Part shown: piece by piece, positions 53,054-60,930 of the stretch
Position numbering within the stretch: position 1 is the first letter of the stretch
Layout: the number at the start of each line of letters is the position of its first letter
Source of the DNA: JAMXLG01 sp963765935
GTDB lineage: Bacteria > Vulcanimicrobiota > Vulcanimicrobiia > Vulcanimicrobiales > Vulcanimicrobiaceae
Assembly: GCA_963765935.1 (NCBI GenBank)
Contig: CAVXXX010000004.1
Span: forward strand, 124,001 to 188,000
Length of the DNA stretch: 64,000 bases
Reading direction: 5' to 3'
Translations under genes and position numbers: made by a program
Notes under the pieces: generated by a model
What the model saw: only the letters and a program-made list of their open reading frames with translations
Told to the model about the DNA's origin: nothing
The model's database searches: none

Positions 53054-54244
53054 TCAAATGAGTCCGGGCGTTACTTTTTGCATCGCGATGCGAACGTTCA
53101 CGAAGAGCGCAAGCATTCCGGCCAAGCCCAGAATGCCGCCGCAAATAATGAACGCGGACGCGGAGAGCAAGACGCCGACTGCGAGCGCAAGCACGGCAAG
53201 CTGATCGAGCAGCACCGTCGCCCATCCAACGCGCATGTCGATCATCTCCCATGGCCGCGTCTCGTTCTCATCACCGCCGATTGTTGTTGCGATCACGCGA
53301 ATTCCAAGGTGATGCAGATGCGCGTTGACCATTTGTCCCAGCCAACCGGCGAGCGCGACGACGATGGCCAGCGGATAATTTCCGGCGAGTGCGGCGATGG
53401 ACGCAATCACCAGCCACGCTAACGCCGACGCAACGAACGCGTGCGCCGGACGGTTCGGCGTGGTTGCGCGGCGCACACGATCGAATGCATCGAAGGCGTA
53501 GAGCAGCGCCGCGACAAGTCCGAGCGCAAACCCGGTGGTCGTAACGATTGCGCTCCCCGCCGTGAAACCGGCCGCCACGATCAGCGCGCACAGCAGCATC
53601 GCCGAATTCGATGCGATATGCAGCGGACGCCATCGCGAATCCGCTCGCAGCATCGGCCGAAGCGTTCGCGCGGAGACGCCCATCGTCAAAAGCGTGAGCC
53701 AGCCGATGAGCGCCAGCGCGCCATGAGCTGGTGCGAGTCGTAAACCCCGCGCGTCACCGCTGGAAAATGCGTAGGCAACGAATCCACCGATAACGACCGC
53801 AACGCCGAGAAACAGCATCACGAAGAGAAACGCGCGCGCAATCGCAGCTTCAGCTTGCGACGGTGCTCGCTGGAGGAGCGTCGCGATGGCCGGAACGACA
53901 TAAGCTATGACGATCGCGGCTGCCGTACTCCCAAAGAGTGCGATGCCGCCGATCTTCATGGAGAAGAACGACGCAACGAGCCCGGCTGCGGCAAACGGCA
54001 ACAGAAGCGCAGACCAGCGTGCAAGCGATCGAAATCGCCATTCCAGATCGGTGAAACCGGGAATGACGTGGATCAGCACGGACATTGCAATCGTTGTAAT
54101 GGAACCGAGCGCAACAGCGTGAATCCATGCAACGCCACGTCCAAACGACGGATCGATTCCGTATGCGATCGCGATGATCCACGAAACGAGCCCGAACAGC
54201 GCGCCGAGCGCAAGCGGAACCGGAGGAATCCAAGAACCCCACAT
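53054..54244 (-). CDS. Multi-pass membrane protein, heme-copper-oxidase-subunit-I-like
   Basis: 396 aa with about 12 helices. His residues typical of heme sites sit at helix ends: WIHAVALGSITTIAMSVLIH, APAHGALALIGWLTLLTMGV, and NAHLHHLGIRVIATTIGG. RTLRPMLRADSRWRPLHIAS resembles NnrS or oxidase loops. I infer a heme-binding membrane protein related to oxidase subunit I or NnrS; the family is not certain. It starts in a TAATG overlap with the smaller membrane gene upstream. Confidence 0.6.
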   Translation of the reverse strand: MWGSWIPPVPLALGALFGLVSWIIAIAYGIDPSFGRGVAWIHAVALGSITTIAMSVLIHVIPGFTDLEWRFRSLARWSALLLPFAAAGLVASFFSMKIGGIALFGSTAAAIVIAYVVPAIATLLQRAPSQAEAAIARAFLFVMLFLGVAVVIGGFVAYAFSSGDARGLRLAPAHGALALIGWLTLLTMGVSARTLRPMLRADSRWRPLHIASNSAMLLCALIVAAGFTAGSAIVTTTGFALGLVAALLYAFDAFDRVRRATTPNRPAHAFVASALAWLVIASIAALAGNYPLAIVVALAGWLGQMVNAHLHHLGIRVIATTIGGDENETRPWEMIDMRVGWATVLLDQLAVLALAVGVLLSASAFIICGGILGLAGMLALFVNVRIAMQKVTPGLI

Positions 54245-54690
54245 TATCGTACACCTGATGCGGGACGCGCCGGCGGCCTCGTCCGCGACCAGGCGAGCAC
54301 CGCGAAGATCAGCACGGCCCCTACTTGGGCGAACGCGGAAGCAGCAAGAGCAACGCGGGCGATCGCACTTGCATTTGAAAACGGCTCGGAGAAGATGCGC
54401 GCGAGCAGACCACCGTTCAAAAGCACGTAGATTGCACCCGGCATCCAAGTAAAGAATCGTCCCTGCGTTTGCGGATATTGCGCGCGATTGAGCGGCAAAA
54501 GCCAAAGCGCGAAGCCGATGACGGTATTTACTAGCCAGCCGACAAATGCGAGATGCGCATGTTCGATGGGCCACAGAACCGCGGGATTGCCGCCGCGGGC
54601 CTCGACCAACGACATCCATCCGCCCCAAATGAACGAAAGAATCAACGCAGCAATCCCGGTTTTGACAAATAGTCTACTTTCGCGCGGCAA
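54244..54690 (-). CDS. Small membrane protein, heme-copper-oxidase-like fragment
   Basis: 148 aa, four helices. WPIEHAHLAFVGWLVNTVIG and FALWLLPLNRAQYPQTQGRF resemble the HxHL helix of oxidase subunit I-like proteins. TTG start at 54690. Coupled to the larger partner by TAATG, so both likely form one complex. May be linked to nitrogen oxide or oxygen reduction; not proven. Confidence 0.55.
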   Translation of the reverse strand: MPRESRLFVKTGIAALILSFIWGGWMSLVEARGGNPAVLWPIEHAHLAFVGWLVNTVIGFALWLLPLNRAQYPQTQGRFFTWMPGAIYVLLNGGLLARIFSEPFSNASAIARVALAASAFAQVGAVLIFAVLAWSRTRPPARPASGVR

Positions 54691-54713
54691 GATCAGGTAC
54701 CGTTCCGAGCACG

Positions 54714-55454
54714 TCAGCGCTGCAGAAACTTCATGAATGCGGCACGAGCATCATCGGACTTCAGCGCTACGGCGAACGAGCGGAATTCTTCTTCCATCGC
54801 CTTTGCAACAACGTCGCCAAACGATGCCTTGAGCAAACGCTTCGTCGTCAGGACCGAATTGGGCGGGAGTTCCGCAAGTTCGCCGCACATGATCGCGACC
54901 GCGCCATCGACGTCATCGTCTTGTGTTATGCGCGTTACCAGCCCCATCTCCAGCGCCTGCTGGGCGCTGAATTGTTCTCCGGAGAGGAGATACCACGATG
55001 CGCGCATGCGACCCGCGATCAATGGAAAAAGGACGCTCGAACCCGCTTCGGGGACGACGCCGAGCTTCGTGAACGGAAGGGAAAAGCGAGCTGAACTCCC
55101 AGCGACCACTGCATCGCAATGCATGAGCAGCGTCGTACCAATGCCGATCGCGGCGCCTTTCACGCCTGCAATGAGCGGCTTTCCAACGTCGCGCAGCGCG
55201 CGAAGAAACGGCATCACGCGATGCTCCATCCCCAACTCACCGGCATGCACGAAATCGGCGATGTCGTTTCCTGCACTGAACACGTCGCCGCCGAAGATTC
55301 CGATCGCTCGAATCTCCTCGCTGCGCTCCGCGTCGGCAAGCGCCTCCGTCATTGCTTCGTACATCGCTACGGTAATCGCGTTCTTCTTCTCCGGCCGGTT
55401 GAGCCGGATCGATGCGACCGCACCGTCTTTGGAATAAATGATGTGTTCGTTCAT
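54714..55454 (-). CDS. Enoyl-CoA hydratase/isomerase (crotonase) family protein
   Basis: 246 aa from ATG 55454. IRLNRPEKKNAITVAMYEAM, GDVFSAGNDIADFVH (oxyanion loop), IAGVKGAAIGIGTTLLMHCD, FSLPFTKLGVVPEAGSSVLF fit the family. The pattern is closer to enoyl-CoA isomerases (PEAGSS). Starts 4 nt after the SDR gene, so both probably act on the same acyl-CoA. Confidence 0.9.
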   Translation of the reverse strand: MNEHIIYSKDGAVASIRLNRPEKKNAITVAMYEAMTEALADAERSEEIRAIGIFGGDVFSAGNDIADFVHAGELGMEHRVMPFLRALRDVGKPLIAGVKGAAIGIGTTLLMHCDAVVAGSSARFSLPFTKLGVVPEAGSSVLFPLIAGRMRASWYLLSGEQFSAQQALEMGLVTRITQDDDVDGAVAIMCGELAELPPNSVLTTKRLLKASFGDVVAKAMEEEFRSFAVALKSDDARAAFMKFLQR

Positions 55455-55458
55455 GGCA

Positions 55459-56316
55459 CTACCACGGCAAAGGAAGAAGCGGCGTCGACGACCCTTTGAT
55501 CGCTTCGTCCGGAACGAAGAAATCCGAAGCCAGCGGCGCACCGGGTTGATTCGAATACACGGAAAAATCGGTGACGCCCGCGTCGCGGAGAACCTCTTCG
55601 TCGATAAAGAAATTTCCGGTGCACGATGCAGCGGGGCGATTGAGGATGACGGCCGCCGCATCCGCGACGATTTCCGGTTTGCGCGACGCCATTGCCATTG
55701 CGTCGCCTCCCAATACGTTTCGTACCGCGGCGGTATCGATTGTCGTCAACGGCCACAGGGAATTCACACCGACCTTCAATGGCTTGAATTCTTCCGCCAT
55801 GCCGAGCGTACACATCGACATGCCGAACTTCGCCATGGTATACGCGGTGTGGCGCGCGAACCAGCGCGGATTCATATCCAGCGGCGGAGCGAGATTAAGA
55901 ATGTGGCCATTCGAAGACTTCGCCAGATGCGGCGCCGTTAGTTTCGAACACAAGAACGTCCCCCGCGCGTTGATTTGATTCATCAAGTCGTAGCGCTTCA
56001 TGTCTGTCTCGAGTGTCGACGTCAGTGAAATCGCACTCGCATTGTTGACGCAGGCGTCGATACCGCCGAAACGCGCTACGGTTTTTGCGACGGCATCCGC
56101 GACTTGGTCTTCGTAGCGAATATCACAGGCGATCGGCAGAGCTTTGCCTCCCGCCGCTTCGATCTCTTCAGCGGCGGTGTAAATCGTGCCGGGCAACTTC
56201 GGATGGGGATCCGTCGTTTTTGCGACGATCGCAATATTGGCGCCGTCCCGGGCTGCACGCAATGCTATTGCAAGACCGATACCACGGCTTGCGCCCGTAA
56301 TAAATAGCGTCTTCAC
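55459..56316 (-). CDS. Short-chain dehydrogenase/reductase, HSDL2-like
   Basis: 285 aa Rossmann oxidoreductase. MKTLFITGASRGIGLAIALR gives the TGxxxGIG loop, CVNNASAISLTSTLETDMKR the NNAS site, and HTAYTMAKFGMSMC the YxxxK active site. The loop KTTDPHPKLPGTIYTAAEEI is specific to the HSDL2-like group. First gene of the SDR-crotonase-membrane operon. Confidence 0.92.
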   Translation of the reverse strand: MKTLFITGASRGIGLAIALRAARDGANIAIVAKTTDPHPKLPGTIYTAAEEIEAAGGKALPIACDIRYEDQVADAVAKTVARFGGIDACVNNASAISLTSTLETDMKRYDLMNQINARGTFLCSKLTAPHLAKSSNGHILNLAPPLDMNPRWFARHTAYTMAKFGMSMCTLGMAEEFKPLKVGVNSLWPLTTIDTAAVRNVLGGDAMAMASRKPEIVADAAAVILNRPAASCTGNFFIDEEVLRDAGVTDFSVYSNQPGAPLASDFFVPDEAIKGSSTPLLPLPW

Positions 56317-56374
56317 CGATTCTTGCTTGCACCTCGACGCAAGACAAACCCTCCCGTGCGTAGTAGACCGGCCC

Positions 56375-56848
56375 GTGGAGCACGATGTACTCGTCCTTGC
56401 AACGCCATTCGGCGCGAGGCTCTATGTCACGGCAAACGATTCGCAGATCACCACGTGTGAATTTCGCGCTCGCGTCGCACCGCGTCCGGCACCGCGTCAC
56501 AATGCGATTCTCGTCGAAGCATCAAAACAGTTGCGCGCATACCTCGCGAAGCGATTGCGCCGCTTCGATCTTCCGCTCGATCTACGCGGCACGGCGTTCC
56601 AAGTTGCGGTGTGGAGTCTCGTCTCCCAACTCGAAACGGGCGAACTCATTTCATATGCCGACGTCGCGCGCGCAATCGGCGCGCCACTCGCGCATCGCGG
56701 CGTCGCGGCCGCAATGGGAAAAACGCCCCTCGATCTGCTGATCCCCGCGCATCGCGTCGTCGGCGCCGACGGACGAATAAAAGGCGCCGGCCCACACTCA
56801 ATGCGCCGCCGCCTTTTAGCCTTCGAGGGAATTTCTCTTCCCGGTTAA
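56375..56848 (+). CDS. Ogt-like alkylated-DNA protein with PAHR in place of PCHR
   Basis: 157 aa from GTG 56375. An N-terminal ferredoxin-like half (HDVLVLATPFGARLYVTAND) and the C-terminal domain (FQVAVWSLVSQLETGELISY, RGVAAAMGKTPLDLLIPAHR, VVGADGRIKG) match Ogt/MGMT. The alkyl-acceptor Cys of PCHR is Ala (A125), as in alkyltransferase-like (ATL) proteins, which bind O6-alkylguanine and hand it to nucleotide excision repair. ATLs usually lack the N-terminal half, so this is an unusual full-length form. It cannot self-alkylate. Confidence 0.88.
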   Translation: MEHDVLVLATPFGARLYVTANDSQITTCEFRARVAPRPAPRHNAILVEASKQLRAYLAKRLRRFDLPLDLRGTAFQVAVWSLVSQLETGELISYADVARAIGAPLAHRGVAAAMGKTPLDLLIPAHRVVGADGRIKGAGPHSMRRRLLAFEGISLPG

Positions 56849-56852
56849 CGCA

Positions 56853-57578
56853 TCACGGAAGAACGTGACGCCATTCGATCAATGGGCCGATCCCAACGTT
56901 GCGATCGGCGGCTTCGCCCGTATTGATGAATTTGGCGGCGAAGTTTAGCGAGCGAAGACCGATGAGCCACTCCGTCGAGCGATGGTAGTAGGCAAAAGAC
57001 AGCGACGCGTCGATTTCGGACGCGCGCTCCGGCTTCGTATCGATCAGCGCGCCGCCGGTCGCGACGTAGACGTCGGATCCGCTAAGTACCGGTGCAGCGC
57101 CGACGAACGCTTCGATGAAATGCGATTCGTTCGTCGGATGAATGAAGCGCGCGGTGTAGCGCACGCCTGCAAGCCGCGATGACACGACTTGATTCTGCGC
57201 GGGTAGCGGTGTGCGCTGATTGTAAATCGTCTCACCAAGACCGACCCACAGCGCTTGATTCTCGGTCGCCGCATACTCCAATTGCCCGTTGAAGATTCCG
57301 AGATGCGGCGTCGCCTGACCGTACGTAATCGACGGCGGAACGTTCGGAATGCCGACGACGGGAATACCCTCGATGCTCGCGGCGAGGCGACGGCCGCCTG
57401 CTCGCACTTGCAGCAGTGGTCCGGCACCTACGCCTTTTTGCGTTCCGGCGATATCTTGATGCTGACCGATAATCAGAAGCCCCTGAAGGCCGACGTAATT
57501 TTGAGGCGGTGGCGTTTGCGCGGTTGCGAAGATCGTCAACAGCGCGGCTACGATACGAAATTTAGGGACGAGTGCCAT
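56853..57578 (-). CDS. Secreted, probable outer-membrane beta-barrel protein
   Basis: 241 aa with a signal peptide (IVAALLTIFATAQ). Alternating beta-type segments such as FNGQLEYAATENQALWVGLG, RLAGVRYTARFIHPTNESHF and LSFAYYHRSTEWLIGLRSLN suggest a small barrel, ending in hydrophobic LIEWRHVLP. No family named. It starts inside the end of the following lipoprotein gene (17-nt overlap). Confidence 0.65.
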   Translation of the reverse strand: MALVPKFRIVAALLTIFATAQTPPPQNYVGLQGLLIIGQHQDIAGTQKGVGAGPLLQVRAGGRRLAASIEGIPVVGIPNVPPSITYGQATPHLGIFNGQLEYAATENQALWVGLGETIYNQRTPLPAQNQVVSSRLAGVRYTARFIHPTNESHFIEAFVGAAPVLSGSDVYVATGGALIDTKPERASEIDASLSFAYYHRSTEWLIGLRSLNFAAKFINTGEAADRNVGIGPLIEWRHVLP

Positions 57579-58215
57579 CCACCAACACCACGCCTCGCTG
57601 TCCCGATGAACGCAACTGATCGACCGCAGCAACGGCCGCACCGATCGGCGTATTCGGCTCCAATGCGTCGCTTGCGGTGAAACCGGTCCGCGCCTTTATT
57701 TGCGCATCGATCGGATCGCGAAACATTTGCGGCAACTTCTTATATTGCGTCAACGCGCCGAGAACCGGGCCCGCCTTTTGGTCGAATACGGTGGGATCGA
57801 GCGCGACCACGACCAAGCCGTGGCGCTTTCCGTTGACGCTGTGTTCGAATACTTGAAAGTCAACGCCCATCGCGCGCGCCCGGCTGTGCGCTTCTTCGAC
57901 CCCGCTGCCGCTCGCCGCGACGCTATAGCCGGGCGGCGGATTCGCGGAGACCGACTTCAGCCACGTGTTCAGTTGACTCATCGTGGCTTGCGTCTGCGCA
58001 ACAACTTCGACGCCCGTATAGTGCTGCGAGCCGTTGTTCTCGTTCCATGCCTTTGATGCGAGCACGGTACTTTCCGCATACAGCGGAAATCCGGTAGCGT
58101 TCGTCGCAGCGGGCGATGGCGATGGTCCGGCCGAGCCTTGCGAATGCGATTGGGTCGACTGCGAGCAGGCAGTCACGGCGGCAAGCAGCAGCGCCGCCGG
58201 CAACACGTTTTTCAT
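57562..58215 (-). CDS. Hypothetical lipoprotein
   Basis: 217 aa; lipobox AVTAC, then a Ser/Pro/Gln linker and an alpha/beta domain with GVEVVAQTQATMSQLNTWLK, RAMGVDFQVFEHSVNGKRHG, LVVVALDPTVFDQKAGPVLG. No family recognised. Translationally coupled to the barrel-like gene. Confidence 0.7.
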   Translation of the reverse strand: MKNVLPAALLLAAVTACSQSTQSHSQGSAGPSPSPAATNATGFPLYAESTVLASKAWNENNGSQHYTGVEVVAQTQATMSQLNTWLKSVSANPPPGYSVAASGSGVEEAHSRARAMGVDFQVFEHSVNGKRHGLVVVALDPTVFDQKAGPVLGALTQYKKLPQMFRDPIDAQIKARTGFTASDALEPNTPIGAAVAAVDQLRSSGQRGVVLVDGTRP

Positions 58216-58258
58216 ACCGGCGCCGTTTCGAGGAGAAGCGCGGTAAGCCCCGTATTCG

Positions 58259-58290
58259 TCCTTCGACTACGCTTCGCTTCGCTCAGGACA
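58259..58290 (-). repeat. Dispersed repeat, copy 4 (longer variant)
   Basis: Plus strand reads TCCTTCGACTACGCTTCGCT then TCGCTCAGGACA. It shares the ends TCCTTCGAC and GCTCAGGA with the other copies but has an extra internal segment. It lies 4 bp before the DUF962 start. Confidence 0.7.
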
Positions 58291-58294
58291 GGCT

Positions 58295-58618
58295 GTGGAC
58301 TTCGAAGAGTTTTGGCCCCGCTATTTGCTCTCGCATAGCGACCCGCGGACTCGCGCGTTCCACGTCGCAGGAACCATTGCAGGCACCGCTATCGTTCTTG
58401 GGGCAATTGCTCTGCGAAAGCCTTGGCTCATTGCGGCCGGACTCGTCGCCGGATACGGACCGGCCTGGTTCTCGCACGCGTTCATCGAAGGCAATAAGCC
58501 GGAAACCTTTCGCGCGCCGTTTGCGTCATTGCGCGGCGACTATTTGATGGCATGGCACGTTCTGCGCGGATCGATCGATAGCGAACTCGTCCGCGCTCGG
58601 GAGACCACTCACGTATGA
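58295..58618 (+). CDS. DUF962/Mpo1-like membrane protein
   Basis: 107 aa; FWPRYLLSHSDPRTRAFHVA carries the conserved His and Arg, followed by two helices and WFSHAFIEGNKPETFRAPFA. The family contains the Mpo1-type 2-hydroxy fatty acid dioxygenase; activity here is not shown. GTG start. Confidence 0.85.
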   Translation: MDFEEFWPRYLLSHSDPRTRAFHVAGTIAGTAIVLGAIALRKPWLIAAGLVAGYGPAWFSHAFIEGNKPETFRAPFASLRGDYLMAWHVLRGSIDSELVRARETTHV

Positions 58619-58986
58619 AACACCTGTTCCTCGGCCTTGCGCTCGCATTGCTGGCGCTGACTCCACACTCGCCGGTTCTGCAAGAATCGGATGCTGCAAG
58701 CCCCGTCACGGTCCAAGTCGGCGAAGACTTTTTCATCGCGTTGCAAGCGAATCCGTCGACCGGGTATTCGTGGACGCAGCAGACCGGCGATGGAAGCGTC
58801 CTCGCCTACGAAGGAAACGTGCGTCAGAGCCCATCGACCGCGATGCCCGGCGCTCCGGCACAACAGATCTTCATCTATCATGCAAATCGCAGTGGGACGA
58901 GCACGATTACGTTCCAATATTCGCGCTCCTTTGAACCGAACGCACCCGCCGGCAAAATGGTGACCTTCACCGTCCAGGTCCCGTAA
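58615..58986 (+). CDS. Chagasin-like (I42) protease inhibitor, secreted
   Basis: 123 aa with signal peptide (LFLGLALALLALTP). VQVGEDFFIALQANPSTGYS contains the NPSTGY loop that inserts into papain-like proteases; the further loop PGAPAQQIFIYHANRSGTST and the final strand follow. Start overlaps DUF962 by 4 nt. Inhibits cysteine proteases; target unknown. Confidence 0.88.
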   Translation: MKHLFLGLALALLALTPHSPVLQESDAASPVTVQVGEDFFIALQANPSTGYSWTQQTGDGSVLAYEGNVRQSPSTAMPGAPAQQIFIYHANRSGTSTITFQYSRSFEPNAPAGKMVTFTVQVP

Positions 58987-58990
58987 GCGG

Positions 58991-59013
58991 TCCTTCGACA
59001 AGCTCAGGATGAC
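58991..59013 (-). repeat. Dispersed repeat, copy 5 (supplies the kynA start codon)
   Basis: Plus strand reads TCCTTCGACAAGCTCAGGAT then GAC, the exact reverse complement of copy 1 over 23 bases. The ATG inside GGATGAC is the start codon of tryptophan dioxygenase. Confidence 0.9.
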
Positions 59014-59788
59014 AAAATTATCGTACGGCTCCTATTTGAAGGTCGACGAACTGATCGGCCTTCAACGTCCGCTCTCGCAACCCGAGCATCACGACGAAAC
59101 GCTCTTCATCATCATTCATCAGGTGTACGAACTCTGGTTCAAACAGCTGCTGCACGAGTTGCGCGCGGTGATCGAAGCGCTCGACCGCGATGAACTGCTC
59201 CGCGTCCATAAGTATTTCCGCCGCATCCACACGATTCAGCGGCTCCTGGAGCAGCAGGTCGACGTCCTAGAGACGATGACGCCGCAAGAGTTCAATGAGT
59301 TTCGCGACAACCTCAATCCCGCAAGCGGCTTTCAATCGCTGCAATTCCGCGAGATGGAGTTTCTGTGCGGAGTGCGGCGGATGGATACGCTCAAATACAT
59401 CACGATGAACGAAGGACAACGCACGCGTCTCGAACGTCTCGCTCATGAACCGTCGCTCTACGATCACGTGAAAACGTTGCTGCAGCGCCGCGGATTTGCC
59501 GTCGACTCAAGCGAGGCGCTAATCGAATCGTTCCGGCGCATCTACACCAACACGGATGCCAATTACGAGCTGTATCTGCTGCTCGAAGACTTGATCGAGT
59601 TCGACGAACGGTTCTTGTTATGGCGAAGCCGCCACGTGCGGATGGTCGAGCGGATGATCGGACATAAGACGGGCACCGGCGGTTCGCTCGGTGCCGAATA
59701 CCTCCAACGCACGCTTGCGCATCGATTCTTCCCGGAGCTTTGGGAAGTTCGCACGCATCTCGGATCGGGTTCGTACGCGCAATCATGA
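59009..59788 (+). CDS. kynA: Tryptophan 2,3-dioxygenase
   Basis: Heme enzyme opening the indole ring of tryptophan to N-formylkynurenine. 259 aa: LSYGSYLKVDELIGLQ, HHDETLFIIIHQVYELWFKQ, NPASGFQSLQFREMEFLCG, and the heme-His segment RSRHVRMVERMIGHKTGTGG. Complete; length normal. ATG comes from a dispersed-repeat copy; the next in-frame candidates would remove conserved residues. Coupled to kynU by ATGA. Confidence 0.97.
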   Translation: MTKLSYGSYLKVDELIGLQRPLSQPEHHDETLFIIIHQVYELWFKQLLHELRAVIEALDRDELLRVHKYFRRIHTIQRLLEQQVDVLETMTPQEFNEFRDNLNPASGFQSLQFREMEFLCGVRRMDTLKYITMNEGQRTRLERLAHEPSLYDHVKTLLQRRGFAVDSSEALIESFRRIYTNTDANYELYLLLEDLIEFDERFLLWRSRHVRMVERMIGHKTGTGGSLGAEYLQRTLAHRFFPELWEVRTHLGSGSYAQS

Positions 59789-60930
59789 CGACGACCGTAA
59801 CGCAAGCGCTACACCGCGATCAATTTCCAATACTCGAAACGGGGACATATCTCGTCAGCCATTCGATGGGCGCGGCGCCTCTCGGTGCAAAAGCGGCGCT
59901 TGAATCGTATTGGAACGACTGGGCGACGGAAGGTCCCGAAGCCTGGGAACGGTGGTTGCCCGAGATCGGCGTCATCGCCGATGGTATCGGTTCGATCGTC
60001 GGCGCGCCGCCGAATTCCGTGTTTCTCGGGCCGAACGTATCCGTGATGCAAGCGGCGCTCGCCACGTGCCTCGATTTCCGTGGCTCCCGCAACGAAGTCG
60101 TCTACGAGGCGCTCCAGTTTCCGTCACTGACCTACGTATGGACGGAATGGGAACGATTCGGCGCAAAGATTCGCGTCATTGCATCCGATGACGGCCGCGG
60201 CATACCGACAGAACGGATCGTCGCCGCGATTACCGAACGGACGCAGATCGCCGTGCTTTCGCATGCGTATTACGTCTCCGGTGCAGTCGCGGACGTGCGC
60301 GCGATTCAAGCGCGATGCCGCGACGTCGGCGCGTTGCTATGCGTCGATACGTATCAGACGACCGGCACGTATCCGTACAACGTGGTCGAGTGGGATTTGG
60401 ATATCGTAACGGGCGGCTCACATAAATGGTTGCTCGGCGGCCCGGGCTGCGGATGGATCTACCTCAAGCCGTCGCTGCTCGATCGCTTTCGCCCCGCCGT
60501 TACAGGATGGATGGCGCACGCCTCGCCGTTCTCGTTCGAAGATGCGCCGATGCGCTACGCGCCGTCGATGTACCGTTTCGGTACGGGGACGCCGACCATT
60601 CCCGGCTATCTCGTTGCAAAACCGGGACACGACCTGATCCGAAACGTCGGCGTGCGGCGCATTCGCGAGCACAACGTTCGTTTGACGACAAAACTTGCCG
60701 GGATGGCGCTCGAGCGTAAGCTCAGCGTAAATTCGCCGCTCGATCCGAACCATCGCACGGGCTGGATCGGAATCGACTTCGAGGATTCCGAACGCGTCTG
60801 CCACCAGTTGCTCGCGGAACGGGTTTTTGTAGACTATCGACCGGGCTGCGGCATCCGCGTGAGCCCGCACTTCTATACCACCGATGAGGAGATCGACCGC
60901 TTTTTCGCGGTACTCGACCGATTGCGATGA
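59785..60930 (+). CDS. kynU: Kynureninase-family aminotransferase class V
   Basis: PLP enzyme of 381 aa expected to split kynurenine to anthranilate and alanine. YLVSHSMGAAPLGAKAALES, FLGPNVSVMQAALATCLDF, VVYEALQFPSLTYVW, LCVDTYQTTGTYPYNVVEWD and the lysine motif GGSHKWLLGGPGCG (K214). ATG in an ATGA overlap with kynA. Operon position supports kynureninase over cysteine desulfurase. Kynurenine formamidase is not in the window. Confidence 0.88.
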   Translation: MTTTVTQALHRDQFPILETGTYLVSHSMGAAPLGAKAALESYWNDWATEGPEAWERWLPEIGVIADGIGSIVGAPPNSVFLGPNVSVMQAALATCLDFRGSRNEVVYEALQFPSLTYVWTEWERFGAKIRVIASDDGRGIPTERIVAAITERTQIAVLSHAYYVSGAVADVRAIQARCRDVGALLCVDTYQTTGTYPYNVVEWDLDIVTGGSHKWLLGGPGCGWIYLKPSLLDRFRPAVTGWMAHASPFSFEDAPMRYAPSMYRFGTGTPTIPGYLVAKPGHDLIRNVGVRRIREHNVRLTTKLAGMALERKLSVNSPLDPNHRTGWIGIDFEDSERVCHQLLAERVFVDYRPGCGIRVSPHFYTTDEEIDRFFAVLDRLR

